64,000 nt of DNA from Anaeramoeba ignava (lineage: Eukaryota > Metamonada > Anaeramoebidae): assembly GCA_028826165.1 (NCBI GenBank), contig JAPDFW010000084.1:152001-216000 (forward strand), written 5' to 3'. The position numbers were made by a program, and so were the translations under genes. The notes beneath the pieces are model-generated. The model did no database searches. It was not told the origin of the DNA and saw only the letters and a list, made by a program, of their open reading frames with translations. Below are positions 62,347 through 64,000 of the stretch, piece after piece (within the stretch, counting starts at the first letter, position 1; each line of letters opens with the position of its first letter).

Positions 62347-64000
62347 TTAATTGGTTTCATCATTTTGAGGAATTTTATCAGCAGTAAAAGAAGAATGAAG
62401 AAGACTTTGAGTTTCATCAGCAAATTGATGAGAACGTTCAGAATCAAAATTAAGATCAAGAGAATTTACAGGACGTTGAGCAGAAGGAACAAACACAGGA
62501 GGAATATTAAAATGAGAAGGAGAATTTCCATTTTGAACTAAATGAGAATTAATTTCTGCAAAAATTTTTTTCTGAGTCATTTCAATTGGACGAAAATGAG
62601 TATCACTTTGAAAAGGTGAAAATTTTTCACCTTGAACTAACGAACTTTGTTCAGAATTTAACGGAAAGGGGGAATAAATTGTATAAAGAGGAACTTGTTC
62701 AGAAGTCAAAGGTGAGATTCCTTCAAGGGATTTTGAATATGGAGGTGTTTCACGGACAAGATTGTTTGTGTTGGAATTGTGTTCAACATAAACACTGCGT
62801 AATTGGGGTGTTCCCAAATGTTGATACATGTGATTTGAATATCCAAAAGCGCGATATTTCTCGTCCTGTTCAAATTCTTTTGTGTCTTTAGGTGGTCGTA
62901 TTGTGCTCGGTGAAATTAGCAAAGGAGAGTACATAAATTGTGGATATACTATCCCATTGCTTGGGTTGTTGTAGATAGGTGTTCTTTGTACAGATGGTGG
63001 TGTTCCATACCCCATCATTCTTGATTCGTTGTTTCCAAATTGAAATCCTGATCCAAAATTTCCAGGCGATAAAAGTGCCCGAAGTTCAAGATGAATTGAG
63101 TGACTTTGTGCAAATTCATCTTCCATTCCCTTTAATTTCTCTTCTTTTTTCTCTTCTTTTTTCTCTTCTTTTTTCTCTTCCAAATCTTCTTCAATGTTTT
63201 TTTTTGCATTTTTTTTTGAACTTCTTAAACTCTTTAAATTGCTTTCTTCTTTTTGTTCTTCTTTTTGTTCTTCAAATAATTTTCTTGCTGCACTTCTTGT
63301 TAATATTCTTCTGTTGTTATTTTCTTTTAAGTCTTTAGTAGGAAATTGTGAATTTGAAATTTTAGGATTTTTGGCTAATTGCTCTTTTTTCTTATTCTTA
63401 TTTTTTTTATTGCAAGGTCTTTTAATATTTTGACTACGAAGTGATTCAAGATTATTTGATTGTTTCGCATCATTTTCAATTTCAATTTGATTTTGGTTTT
63501 GATTTTCTTTATCATTTGATTTTGTTGTTATTTTTAATTTTAATTTTGATCTTGTTATTATTGGTTTTGGTTTTGGTTTTGGTTTTGGTTTTGATTTTGA
63601 TTTTGATTTTGATTTTGATTTTGATTTTCGTTTTTTTGTATTTTGAGCTCTATCTGCTAATCTTCTTTTCAAAGAAGAATTCCAGTGATTTTTAATCATA
63701 TTATCTGGTCTTCCTTTAAAATGTTCTGAAATTAATGCCCATGCATTTCCTTTTTTTGCATGAAGTTCAATTAATAATTGATTTTCTTCTTCTGTCCATG
63801 GATTATGATTAATATTTGGATCTAAATGATTTTTCCATCTAATTTTATTTTTTATTATTATTTCTTTATTAGTTTTTTCTTTTATTGTTTTTACCTTTCT
63901 CGGCATTGTTTTCCTGATCTTCCTGTTATGTTTTCGGATATTTTTGCCCAATTTGTTGCTCCAAATGTTGCAACACAATCAATAAGTTTTTGATCTTCCT
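62347..64000 (-). CDS. R2R3-MYB transcription factor (5' end outside the window)
   Basis: Two exons are visible, 64000-63895 (partial) and 63838-62347, joined in phase 2 across a 56-base intron. The first gives most of MYB repeat R2 (LIDCVATFGATNWAKISENI, then GRSGKQCRERW across the splice); the second gives the end of R2 and R3 (NHLDPNINHNPWTEEENQLL, FKGRPDNMIKNHWNSSLKRR). The regularly spaced tryptophans of the three-helix repeats are present, as are the DNA-contacting residues of the recognition helices. Then comes a Lys-Ser repeat tract, a Lys-Pro tract, acidic Glu/Lys repeats and a 200-residue Ser/Pro-rich C-terminus, probably the regulatory part. R2R3-MYB proteins bind the YAACNG-type site and regulate cell cycle or differentiation. 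If the intron is not spliced, the frame reads upstream to 63978 with an unrelated N-terminus, which is why the splice matters. Confidence 0.9.

Overview
The window is a piece of a nuclear genome from an AT-rich, intron-containing unicellular eukaryote. The evidence is GT-AG spliced genes for eukaryote-specific proteins (MCM7, DBF4, NOC4, SPT20, a DOCK-family GEF, NPL4, PPT1, a DIL-domain protein, PP2C, R2R3-MYB), no operons, and the standard genetic code. The gene content and style (low-complexity introns, large Rho-family GEF, BTB and ubiquitin-like fusions, mevalonate enzyme, bacterial-type enzymes) would suit an amoeboid protist such as an anaeramoebid metamonad, but I cannot fix the taxon from sequence alone. 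Almost every gap and many introns are filled with A/T-rich tandem repeats, and each intron tends to carry its own repeat family. Most long open frames in these tracts are artefacts.

Layout. 1-435 (-): 5' end of an NPL4-like gene. 480-2310: dispersed repeats. 2400-3215 (+): secreted, probably GPI-anchored GH16-like glucanase. 3388-4332 (-): bacterial/phage-type DNA adenine methylase. 5211-6193 (-): unknown protein with a PP1-docking-like motif. 6530-8129 (+): NOC4. 8431-11629 (-): PP2C phosphatase, four exons. 11867-13291 (-): HMG-CoA synthase. 13363-14690: satellite. 14793-15334 (+): small unknown protein. 15550-17052 (+): SPT20-like SAGA subunit. 17235-18898 (-): palmitoyl-protein thioesterase. 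19029-22101 (+): AzgA-type purine permease, seven exons. 22790-25232 (+): PAS plus coiled-coil protein. 25468-27987 (-): tail-anchored coiled-coil protein. 28301-33936 (-): NT-C2/coiled-coil/DIL protein. 34062-40023 (+): MCM7 carrying an in-frame intein. 40176-41774 (-): DBF4. 42136-43668 and 44981-46484 (-): tandem L-lysine 6-aminotransferase copies. 47190-48700: about 160-bp satellite. 48880-50260: TTTTGA microsatellite. 50264-52303 (-): ubiquitin-like/RING/BTB protein. 52454-60690 (+): DOCK-family GEF. 62347-64000 (-): R2R3-MYB, 5' end outside the window.

The most notable element is the intein at 36668-38098 inside MCM7. It sits between Walker A and Walker B, has intact-looking splicing blocks (Ser1, TxxH, His-Asn, Ser+1) and a homing endonuclease whose two LAGLIDADG motifs have lost their acidic residues. 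The next gene, convergent, is DBF4, whose kinase complex (DDK) phosphorylates MCM. Two further genes look bacterial in origin: the Dam-type methylase and the tandem lysine aminotransferases, which share one intron position.

Several coding frames (tail-anchored coiled-coil, DIL protein, aminotransferase copy 1, the DBF4 repeat tract) are broken by single-base length changes in A/T runs. I treat these as probable assembly indels unless reads show otherwise.
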